Source: Diprion similis
Taxonomy: Eukaryota > Arthropoda > Insecta > Hymenoptera > Diprionidae
Reading direction: 5' to 3'
Length of the DNA: 64,000 nt
Assembly (NCBI RefSeq): GCF_021155765.1
Contig: NC_060113.1
Span: forward strand, 982,501-1,046,500
Shown here: positions 15,988 to 27,771 of the stretch, piece after piece
Layout: the number at the start of each line of letters is the position of its first letter
Position numbering within the stretch: position 1 is the first letter of the stretch
Notes under the pieces: model-generated
Told to the model about the DNA's origin: nothing
Databases searched by the model: none
Seen by the model: only the letters and a program-made list of their open reading frames with translations
Program-made: the position numbers and the translations under genes

Positions 15988-17722
15988 ATGGCGGAACGAC
16001 GGAAAAACAGGAAGCGCAAAGACGTAAGTAACACATATGTGATTAAATGTCAATTATTGTAAATTAATTGTATCAATGATCATCATTGACAAACATCGAG
16101 TTGCGCCAAAACCGATTCAGCCATTCATACATTATGTCGTTTCATCGTCGAAAGACTTTTCGGCGAATTGTTAAAATTATTTTCCGTATGCGTGCCTGAC
16201 GATGACGTGTGCTATGACATGCAGACGTAGAACATGCTGGATCTGAGCATGATTTAATAATAAACACAGACGATACTCATGTTCGTGTAGTTGTCATGCT
16301 TGAAAAACTTGGGAATCCAATGAACGAGCTCTGACCTTTTTCTTCTTTCAGGAAATAGCGCATCCCGAGGCTGAGGAAGTTCTAGAAAAACCATCCAAGG
16401 AAGAGTATGCAGTTGCCAAATGGATACGGAGCAATGTCCCGTCGAAAAAGACGAAATTCCTGAATCACAATGTACAGTATTTCACTGGCACACGGGCTGT
16501 CGATGCCCTGCTTGAGAAATCTCCTTGGAATAAAACGCTCTTTGAGACGCGCGAGCAGATCACAAGCTTTCTCGATTCTATGCTAAAACACAAGTTCTTT
16601 CATCGAGCCAAAAAAGTTGTGCTATCCGAACAGGAGTTGAGCAAGATAAGAGGAGCTAAGAAAAAGGGTAAGGATAACGGGAAGCCGGAATCTAAGGAGG
16701 ACAAAAAATCTCTTGAGAAAGATGAAGGTAAAGAAAAGGATGCTGCGGATCCTAAAGACAACGATGACAAACAGGAGGAAAAAAAGGAGCTGAAGAAAAA
16801 GCCAAAGGTATTCATAGATCCAATGTTTTTTTTCTTTTTATTGCATGTTCATGTTTCATAAATTTTGGGACTTATAGGTACGCCTGGAAATGCACTTGGA
16901 TCAGTATTTTGCCGACAGCAACGACGCTTACGTCTGGATCTATGATCCCATACCTGTTTATTATTGGCTCATTGGCACGCTTGTTGTTTTGGGGACAATA
17001 GGAGTATGTCTCTTCCCATTGTGGCCTCCTTCAATCCGGCAAGGAGTCTATTACGTCAGTGTTACTGCAGCTGGATTTCTGGTTTTCATATTGGCACTGG
17101 CAGTTATTAGAGTCATTGTATTTTGCCTGCTTTGGGTGCTCACCCTGGGCAGGCATCACCTTTGGCTTTTGCCAAACCTGGCCGAAGATGTCGGGTTCTT
17201 TGCATCGTTCTGGCCGCTGTATCAAGTCAGTGTTTAAAAATATTCAGAGACTTGTTTGTTATTTTTAGTATCTTGTTTATTGTTTTAAAATAATTTTTAC
17301 AGTATGAGTATTGCGGCCCTTCTTCTGACGGGGATAAGAAGTCAAGTAAAAAGAAAAAACGCAAGAAAGACAAGGATTCGGACAGCGAAGAGACACCTTT
17401 GGCACCAGGGTAAGTATCTCTTACGATTCATTTGCGTAAGATGCCGCATTTCGTTGTTGTAATATAGCATTTCACAATGAGGAAAGTCATATTTTCATTC
17501 ACGTTGCTGCGGTTTCACAGGGAAAGTCCCGCTACGGAGGATGAGGGGAACGATGCTAAGAGCGGCGAAGAAGAAGAGGAGGCGGTGGAGAATTTGGGGA
17601 GAAATGGTGACGGTGAGCGGGATGGGGAAGAAGAGGGAAGCGAGGAGGGTTCTGAAAGTGAAAAGTCGAATACAGGTCGTGACTTTGAAATGGTCCAACA
17701 CACAGAGTTGGAGGAAAAGTAG
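15988..17722 (+). CDS. Sec62: Translocation protein Sec62
   Basis: Five exons (15988-16023, 16352-16807, 16878-17225, 17303-17409, 17521-17722) give 382 aa. The N-terminal cytosolic domain (EEYAVAKWIRSN, FTGTRAVDALL) is followed by a Lys/Glu-rich charged stretch at about residues 120-165. Two membrane segments flank a short loop (YYWLIGTLVVLGTIGVCLFP, then a second at about 220-245). The C-terminus is a Lys-rich then very acidic Glu/Ser tail. This is the layout of animal Sec62, a subunit of the Sec61/Sec62/Sec63 complex in the endoplasmic reticulum membrane that supports post-translational import of small secretory proteins and ER-phagy. The acidic tail is typical of animal forms. All exon phases agree. 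Confidence 0.95.
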
Positions 17723-20000
17723 AGTATCTCTAATTATTTAATCGTTGGTTATGAAAACATCAAAATATATTTAATATCACTGTTCAGTAATTTATGAATT
17801 TTCTCGGACACACTCACATCTACACACATAACATATATACATCTATATATGTATATATATGTATGTATTCAGACAAACATACATGGCAGCAAGGGTTGCT
17901 AACAAAGAACTCCAATGATATTTTGTTCAGGGACCAAAACTAGCTAAAAGTTCGACGCATTTTCCTTGGTTTCCGTTCAACAATCAAACGCCGTATACTC
18001 TTGTTCAACGAGAACATTGTTGTGTCATTGGAGTCGGATAAAAAACAATATCTACCCAATTATGTATTTTGCACAAATTTTAATTTGCTTACCGTTAATA
18101 ATAATTACTCCGTACAGGTTTGGTCCCTGTTTGAAGTAGGAACATATAACTTATTTGATGCTGTCATTTAGAAGTAGACAGCGGAAGGGTGGTCCTCGGA
18201 GGCGTTAGGCCATGTTATTTTTTCCATTCGAATTTCAAGTGGTTTTATACTGCGCGAATGGAATCCTAAATTATACTTATTTCTAAATGAGAGCGATTTT
18301 AGTTATACCTGGATAAAATGTCAAGCTAGATTTTATTACATGACCGATTTGGACAAATGGAGTGTCAATATTTGCACTTCGTATGTGAAATGAATAATAT
18401 GATATTTACTACGTTAGTTTCACGGTTACAGTACAGTCGGTTTTTAATTTTATATGCTGTTTTTTTTTTACACACCGTATTGATCTTCTGTCAGCGCAAC
18501 GAATCAGATGTGAACGGAAAAACTATACTCAATGCTTCCGAGGCAATTGATATGTTAGCAACAGAATTTATTTTTATTATTATTATTATAATTGTAGACA
18601 ATGTGACTTGTATGAAAATATATGAAATATTATCGTACTTTATCATTATACTTATAAAACTTGAAATCCTTTGTTCGTGTTTGAAACATTTATGTTATCG
18701 TTAATTTACGCAGCGCGATACTATCGCAGCTGAGGTTGCATACGAGAAGGCGCATCAAGGATCGTTTCCTATTAGTTTACAACGAATTATTATTCAACCA
18801 CGTTTATTATTCGCGATGAAAAATACTATTGAAAATATTCGATTCTTTATGTATACGGATATGTAATTTTTTTTTTTAAATATGTCTTGTGTTTGTTTCT
18901 CATTAACTTGAAATTCACAGATCAGTTGATTCGATATGAAGAATAGATACAGAGAATGATGATTATTCGTACAGAAATTCCTACAAAGCGTTGTAATAAT
19001 TGACAGAGGCGAAGGTGGTGGCGATCGAGTAGGAAGATGAGTTTTTATTTGATACGTAAAAGCCCGAAGGACCGTATGCCATACCCACAACCAGTATATT
19101 CGTATGGGTTTGCAGAAAACCCACATCGTAGGTGTACGATCGACGACCTCTTTAAATCGTGAGAACCGGATTGGTACAAACGTGTGTGCATAAGATACGT
19201 GTAGATGGACAGAAAGGTAAAAAGTATTTTACGTAGAACACGAAGGTACGTGTACACGAGGCAAAAATACTTCAATAATTACATTCAATTCGTTGAATTT
19301 TAGCAGTGTAAAACTATTTTTTTATTAACATGAAACACCGATTACTAGACAAGTGAGTTTACTTCTTATAGTGAATCACAATGAAGTGATAGATTGGAAT
19401 AAAATATTCCAGAAACCCAACTAGATAAGGATCTCAAAAATTTACGCGTACAATACTTGTTTTTTGCACCGTCTTCTAAAACTATATTTAATACCGTTTT
19501 ACAGCGAATTTTGAAAGAAGCAACAGGTACTTTTCTCCTCTTACAAACAAATGATTTTGTATATACTAGTAGCTGCGTAACGTAATACTGCACAGTTTCG
19601 CGTTGAAATAAAAATAAAAATGATTGTAAAATTATGATCGACGACCGTGGATGGTACAACAAGAAGGGACGAAAAAAGACCTTGAAAACAACGCATCACC
19701 GTGTGATACTTCCTCCTTGTAAAAGAGACGAATACGCGGCAGGTACTTATCGGAAGCATTTCTCTTTCCGCGTGCATCTTCGCCAAAGGCCACCGCAATT
19801 AGTGAGCACCACACACGTATCGCATACGTGTGCGGATCATTTACTTTTCCTCGTAGACGCTACACGCATTGCCTGCGTGCGCGCGAATTGCCGTGCCGCT
19901 GTAAACGCGGCGCTAGGGGCGCGCACATCGCTCCGTGCGCGCCTACCGCGAAATGGGCTTTCTCCCCCCTCCTAACGCTTCTGACCAGGTATCTCAGAGT
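17723..20000. other. Intergenic, no gene seen
   Basis: AT-rich with short (TA)n/(CATA)n stretches near 17820-17880. The plus-strand frame at 18357-18704 is AT-driven and hydrophobic by composition only. The stretch becomes GC- and CpG-rich after 19820, which suggests a promoter for the gene to the right. Confidence 0.5.
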
Positions 20001-20029
20001 TCTCCTCTCAAAATCCGCGCTATTATTTT

Positions 20030-20488
20030 ACAGTGAAGGATCAGCGCTCTCGAGGGAAACACCGGACCGTTCGCCGCTCCGCGTACCCCTTAATTACGTC
20101 AGTTGATGATGCACACGTAAATACCGGGATCTTTACTCCCGATTCTTTACTTCTAAGATTTTTATCGAACCTGTTGTCGGATCGCAAGTGATCGAAGACG
20201 ACACACGGATTATTCACGTACTCATCATAAGTCGAGCCAGTTTCTGTGAGTGTTGTATGCAGCAGTGACTATACAGAGAGACCTTCGTCGCGTTGATTAC
20301 CGAAGTGAAAGAACCAACGAATCTTTCACAGGCATACATGTGCGATACATGCACACCGAGTTAACCGCCGGCATCGCGCGGGGACACAAAGGAACGGGGA
20401 CAACAGGGGCGAAAAGGATACGCCGCAAGGATACAGCATTATACTTTTTATTCACCCACAAGCTGTTCAACGCCATCGGATTATACGG
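20030..20488 (+). promoter_or_regulatory. Possible promoter and noncoding first exon of the 1275-aa protein gene
   Basis: A CpG-rich patch contains an initiator-like TCAGTT at 20099-20104, and a donor-like GGGTAATT follows near 20488. The first downstream acceptor with a strong pyrimidine tract is at 27597-27598, shortly before the start codon at 27772. This fits a 5' noncoding exon separated from the coding exons by a 7-kb intron. It is inferred from splice-site look alone. Confidence 0.25.
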
Positions 20489-20945
20489 GTAATTATACCA
20501 TTTTTACATTTTACAGCTGTATCATATATCGGGTTACCTGTGCGATTACAGTCGTTATACCGATCATTCGAATCGCGGATATGTTAATCAATCCCCCCCT
20601 CCTCCACTGCTCTTCGTCCAATAAACATAACGCGGTATTAGTCAGATGTGGATGTAATAAACGAATGTACGTGGGATCCCGGTAATCTCGCGGCAGACGC
20701 GTATGGCTGTTACAATCCGTTTGAATATGACGTTTATAGGTATACAACACGCAGTGTCTTGTAGGCACGTGTGATGAAATCTCTGATTTTCTCTGTCGCT
20801 GTTGTTAGTGACGCGCGTCGACGTTCTTCTTTCTCTGCTTAAACCTCGTGACGAAATCGCGGGGTTTTAACCGTTCGATTAATTCTCAATCGACGTCATG
20901 AAATGATTCGTCATCTATGCCGAAGATCTGTGCAGTTCTTCGTTG

Positions 20946-21230
20946 ATTTGGGGGGGGGGGGGGGGGGGGGTTAAAACTTGGAAGGCTCAATATTGCAAAT
21001 GAACGATATATCGAAGTTTCAAACGTGCAAAAATGAAATAACGAAAGTTGAAATCTTGATTTTCGAAAGTGTCACTGCAGATTAGAATGACTACTACTCA
21101 GTAACATTCTAAAAAGTTAACATTTCGAACAATTCAACTTTCGTTAGTTCATTTTCGCATGTTTGAAATTTCGATATATCGGCGGCGATTTGCAATATTG
21201 AACCTTCCAACTTTTCACCCCCATCCCTTA
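20946..21230. mobile_element. Long inverted repeat (foldback element) with G tract
   Basis: The left arm (about 20966-21056) and the right arm (about 21127-21230) are reverse complements over nearly 100 bases with few mismatches. Shared blocks include GGAAGG-TCAATATTGCAAAT, GATATATCGAA and TAACGAAAGTTGAA. An inner short palindrome (TTAGAATG/CATTCTAA) sits at the centre. The left end carries 21 consecutive G's (20950-20970) and the right end a CACCCCC stretch. The unit has no coding capacity and looks like a MITE or other foldback element. Confidence 0.75.
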
Positions 21231-22322
21231 ATTGTTAGACACAGTAATGCATATTGTATCGTATTTAGATTTAAGATACATTCCGCAAAGCCTTTATACG
21301 TACTCTATGCGGATGTTTCAAAGCGATCTTTAAATTCGCGGTTCATCGTCCAGAAGAAACAGGAGAACAAAGCCCGTGTCGATCTCATCGGGTGCGGAAC
21401 AGGAATTCACTATGTGTAAAAATTCACGGTGCGGAACATTTTCGGGCGTTAATAATCCGGCGTACTTGAATGTTTGAATCCAAAATAGGAATGATTATTT
21501 ATTCGGATATTATACAAAAACACAATGGTATCTGTATGTACATATTGTATAATGAAGATCGATGGTGTTCAGCTTTGTTTCTTATATGGACGTATTATGT
21601 ACACTAAAAGAGGAAATATAGAGGATCCTTGATAATGTAGTTAGTAAATTAAAGAGGTGCAATTTTATAACTACGTTAATTGGGCAAAAAGAATTGAAAA
21701 AAAAAAATCGAATATATTAATACAATTTTTCTTAATTAACACCTGAACGCTATTATACGTCGAAGGAATTACAATAACAATCACAACGAAGATCACATTT
21801 TAAATATTGACCGGAAGTTTCTCGGGCGAAACTGCAGCGAAGCAATCCGATGATTATACAGATGAAACAAAAACAGCATTACACCTGCAGAGTATATAAA
21901 GTCGAGACCGCGTGAAAGATTTTCTATAATATCAAAAAAAAAAAAGCTAATTCCCCAAAATTCATTTCGCAAACATTCGTCATCGTTGTTATATTATACA
22001 TAGCGTAATTGCTATGTGATGCGTGTAAAAATTTGTAAAAAAGAATGTAAAAAAACAAAAAAAAAAAGCCAACAACAACGCGTCAAGTTTTTTTCACACA
22101 CCGTCTCGCACAAGATTGATAGGTATACATATAATAAAGATGAATGAAGATTCAATTCCGCTACTATAATACAATGTATTAGACGGACGTATTATACACA
22201 GTTATAGGCATACAAGTATCTAGGATATATGATATATCGTTCCGTATAGATATGCGCGGACCGTAATCGCTCTGTCACATTGCGAACTCATACGTATAAT
22301 AATACGGGCAAGCATACTCGAG

Positions 22323-22352
22323 TATGTGTGTATGTGTGTGTGTGTGTGTGTG
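22323..22352. repeat. (TG)n microsatellite
   Basis: TG dinucleotide run with one TATG interruption. Confidence 0.9.
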
Positions 22353-22661
22353 AACGGCGTATGCAGGGTATAATCCTGAGGTAGTGTTCGGAGGTAGAGA
22401 GCGTGCCCAAGTCCCAAGAACGGGGGCCACCTTTCGAGTTTCAGAGAGATGGCGATGCCCTCGAACTCCTGAGCGCCAAGGAAACCGGCTTGGCTGGCTC
22501 TGGCTCTGGATGGTCGGCTAGTGGTACCGCCAAGATACAGTACAACGCCTTCTGTCTATGTACATACCCTCCACCTCCACCTCCACATTTACCGTGACTC
22601 GTCCCCCGGCTGCTGCAGCAGCTTGGCTTGGAACCAAGAACCTCGAGAGGAGAAGAGCGCT

Positions 22662-22663
22662 CT

Positions 22664-22695
<32 letters not shown>
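22662..22695. repeat. (CAG)n microsatellite
   Basis: About eleven CAG/GCA units. One frame would read polyglutamine, but no supported exon contains it. Confidence 0.85.
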
Positions 22696-24315
22696 TTCGA
22701 TGTAGCAAACCTCTATATTCCGCTAATTGCCTTATAATGTACCGTAATTAGAACCCATCGCGATTTTTCTTTATTACCTGCATAACCGTTCTGTATGTTT
22801 ATAGGTATATGTATAAGTGCCTTTGTTTCAGACATCCTTATTGTACGTACCCAATGGGTATGATAGGTAATGAATCCATGGCTTATTTATTTTTACGTAT
22901 TAACCATTTTTATTTTTTTTTTTTGGGAGGGGCGAGGGGGGGGGGGGGGATTTTTTTCACTCTTGTTTTCGAAATACCAAGGATTTCCTTTCTTCTTTAT
23001 ACTTTAAGCCGCTCTTTTTAACGGACTCGTGTGTAAATGCGGCTTGTTAAAAGACGTGATGTTTTCCGCACCGCGCGATTATCTCCCACGTATTATAATA
23101 TAGGTAGGGTATACGTGTATTGGTATGCGTATAAAGAAGCAAATACTTCGTTTATTTCGCAAGGATATAAATATCGATGTAATAATATATTGATACATCG
23201 AAACGAAAAAGTTGTAGAATATTTTTATAGTCTGTATTATATTTTAATTAGAACTTTACGTATAACGGTTGTATGTATATATTGTATATATATAGCTACG
23301 AGAATGAGTATTTGAAACGTTCGAAATTGCGGATTTAAAATATCAACGTTTGGTAGAAATCTGAAATTCGTTTGTACAATCAGATATATGGTTGAAGGGG
23401 ATAAATGAAAGTTGCAATAATACTTTTTCGTAGTTTGTTGTGTAGATTTTAAATTTATTTTCTACTTCACCGTATGATTATTTGCTGCGGAAATAAGAAA
23501 TTTCGCCGAGTCCGGTGATTTCAACTATTGCATATCATTACACGCACCTAATGTACTTACGTATGCACGTATAGATATGTATACAATGATTTCAACGCGT
23601 GGTTAAGAAGCACCTTGTTGTGGAACGGTAGACAATATTAACGTATGCATGTATGTACATACGTACGATCATTTGCATTGCAGGTATTACGTAAATTTGC
23701 AATTTTAGATTCTATATATATATATGCCTTTTCATTTTATATATGATTTATATGCATATATATGTATAAAGACAGTAGAGTAAAAAAAACTTTCTTCCGG
23801 CGAATGAAAATTTATGTTCGTCGTATGTTGAAACTATGTCGCACGTTATATTAAATTATATCTTTGAACATGATAATATAGAAGCTGTATAAATTTGCAT
23901 ATAAAATATAGTTATAATATACGATTTTGCTACGTATACGTTTGATTCTATTTTGATAATGTATAATCGGGTCAAAGGAGATAAAATTTGTTTAGTCATC
24001 GGGTGAGAAGTCGAATGACAAATTCGGGGCTTCCCTGTATATTTTGACGGATCAGTGTAGAAATCGACGACGTATTTAAATGACGTCGATTCAACGGTGC
24101 TTTAATTGAGAGAATTTTTCCTTTCGTTGTGGTTGATTTTCCATCTATCACGCTTGGAACAATAATTATTCATTGCCGTGCGTGCGTCCGGTGACTTAAT
24201 TCTTACATGTAATAAACAAAGATCGCTACCGTTAATCGATATATGCTGCAGGTGATGAAGAATAATAATGAAAATAAAAAAAAAAAAATAAATTGCGACA
24301 GCTTTACTCGGTATA

Positions 24316-24316
<1 letters not shown>

Positions 24317-24351
<35 letters not shown>

Positions 24352-24354
24352 ATA

Positions 24355-24387
<33 letters not shown>

Positions 24388-24389
24388 AA
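24317..24389. repeat. Compound (TA)n and (GAAA)n microsatellite
   Basis: A 32-base TA run is followed within a few bases by about nine GAAA units. Confidence 0.9.
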
Positions 24390-24726
24390 CGTGGAGTGCA
24401 GCGGTATAAAGAACAACGGATGTGAGTGAGTAAGAAACCGCGGAGCGAAATAACTGACCAACTGGATTGAACGACGACGCGATGCCCGTTACAGATGTTG
24501 GCAGATCATGCAAAGCGATATTTTCTCTCCCCCCTCCGTGGGCTAAAAACTGGGCAGAGAAGTAAATCAAAGAAATAACCCGTTAGTCAACTCGGTCTTC
24601 GACTTCACTGCACCGTTGTGTATAGGTATAGAGATCACGTCGTCGGTTAGATATAATTTGCTTTATTAATGTATAATAATCAGTTAATTGTACCCGGTAC
24701 AGTATAAATATATAAATTACGGAATA

Positions 24727-24990
24727 CGTTAACCCTTTGAGTTACACGATATTGTGCTGAGTCAACTTTCATAAGAAGGGTATTTGGGTACGATATCGAA
24801 ATGAGATTTCAAAAATTCAAGATGATGGATCCAATGTGGTAGAGGAAAATTTTTTATTTGATTGAATACGGTAAAAAAAAACTCTGTGCAAAGATTTTCA
24901 AACAGATGGCCAGAGCTTTTTTTTCCGGATTCGATCGAATTTCAAATGTTCAACCGCCATATTGTAATAAAAATATTACTTACAATCGTA
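24727..24990. mobile_element. Dispersed foldback repeat, copy 1
   Basis: The sequence from AACCCTTTGAGTTACACGAT onward is clearly related to that at 28267-28651. Shared blocks include TTGTGCT, CAAGATG-TGGAT-CAATATGG, GATTGAATACGGT and AAAAACTCT. The right part is a partial reverse complement of the left part. This copy is shorter, with a shortened centre. No coding capacity. Confidence 0.65.
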
Positions 24991-25020
24991 AATTTTTACT
25001 GACCTCTTTCTCCCTCTCTT

Positions 25021-25065
25021 AATTATTATTATTATTATTGTTGTTGTTGTTATTATTATTATTAT
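25021..25065. repeat. (ATT)n/(GTT)n microsatellite
   Basis: ATT units flank a block of GTT units. Confidence 0.85.
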
Positions 25066-25490
25066 AATATCTCCGGAAACGATTTGGGAATGATATCTAC
25101 TTTATTTGCGAGAATTAAGAATTATGCATGTTAGGATGGATCTTAATAGTTGCCTTATATATGCAGATACATTATATATAAATTATACATGCCTATATAT
25201 TCGCGGTAAATTAGCACGAATCTCTATAACAAATTTACAGTTATGACGACAAATTTTCGAAATATATAGCTTACTACAAGCCTCCGTACGTTATATACGT
25301 TTACCTATATACATATGTACATACATTCAACCAACACATCTTTTCGATCTTCGTCAATCGCATGTGTGGGCGGATATTATACGTTTTTTATGACATATTC
25401 CAGAATATAAGTACATACACCTTATGCCTGTACGTCATTATCAGTACGTAGGTATTATCTTTTGTACATTATTCCTATATTCCCTAGGTG

Positions 25491-25527
25491 CAATAATAAT
25501 AATAACAACAACAACATCAACAACAAA
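25491..25527. repeat. (AAT)n/(AAC)n microsatellite
   Basis: AAT units followed by AAC units with one ATC interruption. Confidence 0.8.
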
Positions 25528-25618
25528 AGTAATCAGCATACAAGTTTTCGTACAAAGTGAAAGAGCCAGTGGCAAAATTTCTCCTTTTCTCATTAAACTG
25601 TATGATATATGATGCGGG

Positions 25619-25667
25619 TAATAATAATAACAACAACAACAACAATAATAATGATAATAATAATAGT
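25619..25667. repeat. (AAT)n/(AAC)n microsatellite
   Basis: AAT, then AAC, then AAT units. It has the same unit pair as the tract 130 bases to the left. Confidence 0.85.
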
Positions 25668-25942
25668 GATATTCAAAATTTACGCACGCATATATTATTA
25701 GAATACGCGGAGAATGGATCGACTAAGTTGGTGTTTTCCTGTATATATTTATTAGAAAGGATTTGAGAATCTCTTTTCGATCGAAGTGAAAAAAAATTTC
25801 CAATCCCCAGAAGCCCTGCGTTTTATAATTTTATTCTCTTCCCGTGCGTAACTGCATCCTGACGACGTGCAAATGAAATAATTTGCGTAGGCGACTCGAC
25901 CTTGAGTCATAGCCCAGCATCCATGCATTCTACACTTGCTGA

Positions 25943-25973
<31 letters not shown>
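25943..25973. repeat. (CA)n microsatellite
   Basis: About fifteen CA units. Confidence 0.9.
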
Positions 25974-26216
25974 AGCAAAACACGTAATTGTATGTGTATA
26001 TATATATATACATATGTAACAGCGCCTACTTGGCTGCCTACTCAATTCCAATGTATGTATGGAGATTGTATGTATGTACATATAGAGAAATTACAGGTCA
26101 ACTTTTACCGCAGATCATGTAAAAGTATTTTACCTACAATATATATCCATATACTTTAGTGTTTAAGGTATGAGTAATAATGCAATTTTTTCAGAAACCG
26201 TGTAAATATATACCTG

Positions 26217-26240
26217 ATGTATGTATGTATGTATGTATGT
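26217..26240. repeat. (TATG)n microsatellite
   Basis: Six tetranucleotide units. Confidence 0.85.
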
Positions 26241-26806
26241 ACATACGTGTAACGTAGTTTTTTAATCAAATTCGTTATTTGCACGAGTTAGCTATATTCG
26301 GTTTCTCTATATAAATTGAAATATAATTTCTTAATTTTATGAGACTGAAGTTATTAGTTACGGTAACGCGACGAAACGTTGAATATAAAATTACTGTATT
26401 CTGCAGTTTCGGAATAATTGAAAGTACATATACCAAATTGAATCGAATTAACGAATTCTGAGTGTTGTTGAATGCTGCATTAAAGCGGTTTACTCAATCT
26501 CAGGTTATCCCAAGGTTGCAGAACGACGAGTTTTTTTTTTTCTTTTTCTTCTTTTTCTCCAAAAATTCATCCTTAGAATTACCACATACAAACCTCAAAC
26601 TGATACAATTCTCAATATTAAAGATATTGCAACTCGGTATAACAGAAAAAAAAAAAAAAAATGTTCAAGAAAATTTACTCTCTTTCAAATTTAAGTCTGA
26701 GCTGAAATATGAAAGCGATAGACCGAAAGTTACAACCAAATGATATTTTAATAAACTGGAAATTTTTGACGACCTTTTTACTTTAAACTTTAAATCCGAT
26801 TCAGCT

Positions 26807-26810
<4 letters not shown>

Positions 26811-26839
<29 letters not shown>
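26811..26839. repeat. (TA)n microsatellite
   Basis: About fourteen TA units. Confidence 0.85.
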
Positions 26840-26841
<2 letters not shown>

Positions 26842-27771
26842 GCAGATTATACACACATACCTATAAATATATGATAATATGCTTCTCTCGCGAACAGCCC
26901 AAGGCTTTTAGCATGTTGCACAATTAAGACACGCAAGTTTATATATACTAACCTATATATACATATATATATATACACACATACTTAAATTTAACCCGAA
27001 TATAAACTGAAAGTGATTATAATGTTATAACAGCTCGCGGTGAATGTACGTCGACTATATAGTCTGTATACCTAATAAGTATTATAACGTAATTATTCGT
27101 ACTTCTTAAATATTTTATTCAATATATGGTGCAGTTACACGTCAGTGGTTATTGCACAGGGTTAAATACGCTACTGATTATCGTACGATCAGATCTCCTA
27201 GCTCATAGGTACCAGCTATTATCAGACCGGTTGAAAGATTTGACCTTTATTTATTTTTTTTTTTTTTTCTTTTTATACACTAAATATAATCGGAGCTGCG
27301 CTTACGTACAACTAGTATTGAGATATTATTTGTCAAGCTTATAATAGGAGACCGGGGAGCAATTCAAACCACGTTACGTTTCAATTTCGTTTTCGAAAAA
27401 ACCGCGAGGATTTACATATAATACGCATTACATCATGCGTATGAAAACATTGAAATTTGCATATAAGAGAATTTTAAACAGATTTATAGAATTGGTGGTT
27501 TTGGCGAGAAATTTCAAGTGTCGAATGAATTTTTAAACCCCCCCTTTTTTTTAAATTTCCTGTTCTATAGACATTTCGATGTTGTTGTTTTTTTTACAGA
27601 ATATGAGATGAGCTGGATGCAGTGTGGACAGTAATGCAGGTGTATCGGACTGGACGATTATGTACTAGAATAAAATAGGAACAGTGTACGACAGCTGTTT
27701 CGTAAAAACGTGTATCTGGAACACGTTACAGTTGATAAAAAAAAATATAAGAATATATAAAGAAGCGTAGA

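Larger units (their letters stand above)
21231..27596. other. Gene-poor, microsatellite-rich stretch, probably intronic
   Basis: No coding exon is supported. It is dominated by AT-rich sequence with many simple repeats (listed separately) and one dispersed foldback element at 24727-24990. It may be the long first intron of the gene whose coding part begins at 27772. Confidence 0.45.

Noticed and set aside
22662-22695. Polyglutamine coding tract
   Set aside because: The CAG repeat lies in a frame with no other coding evidence in a microsatellite-rich noncoding region.
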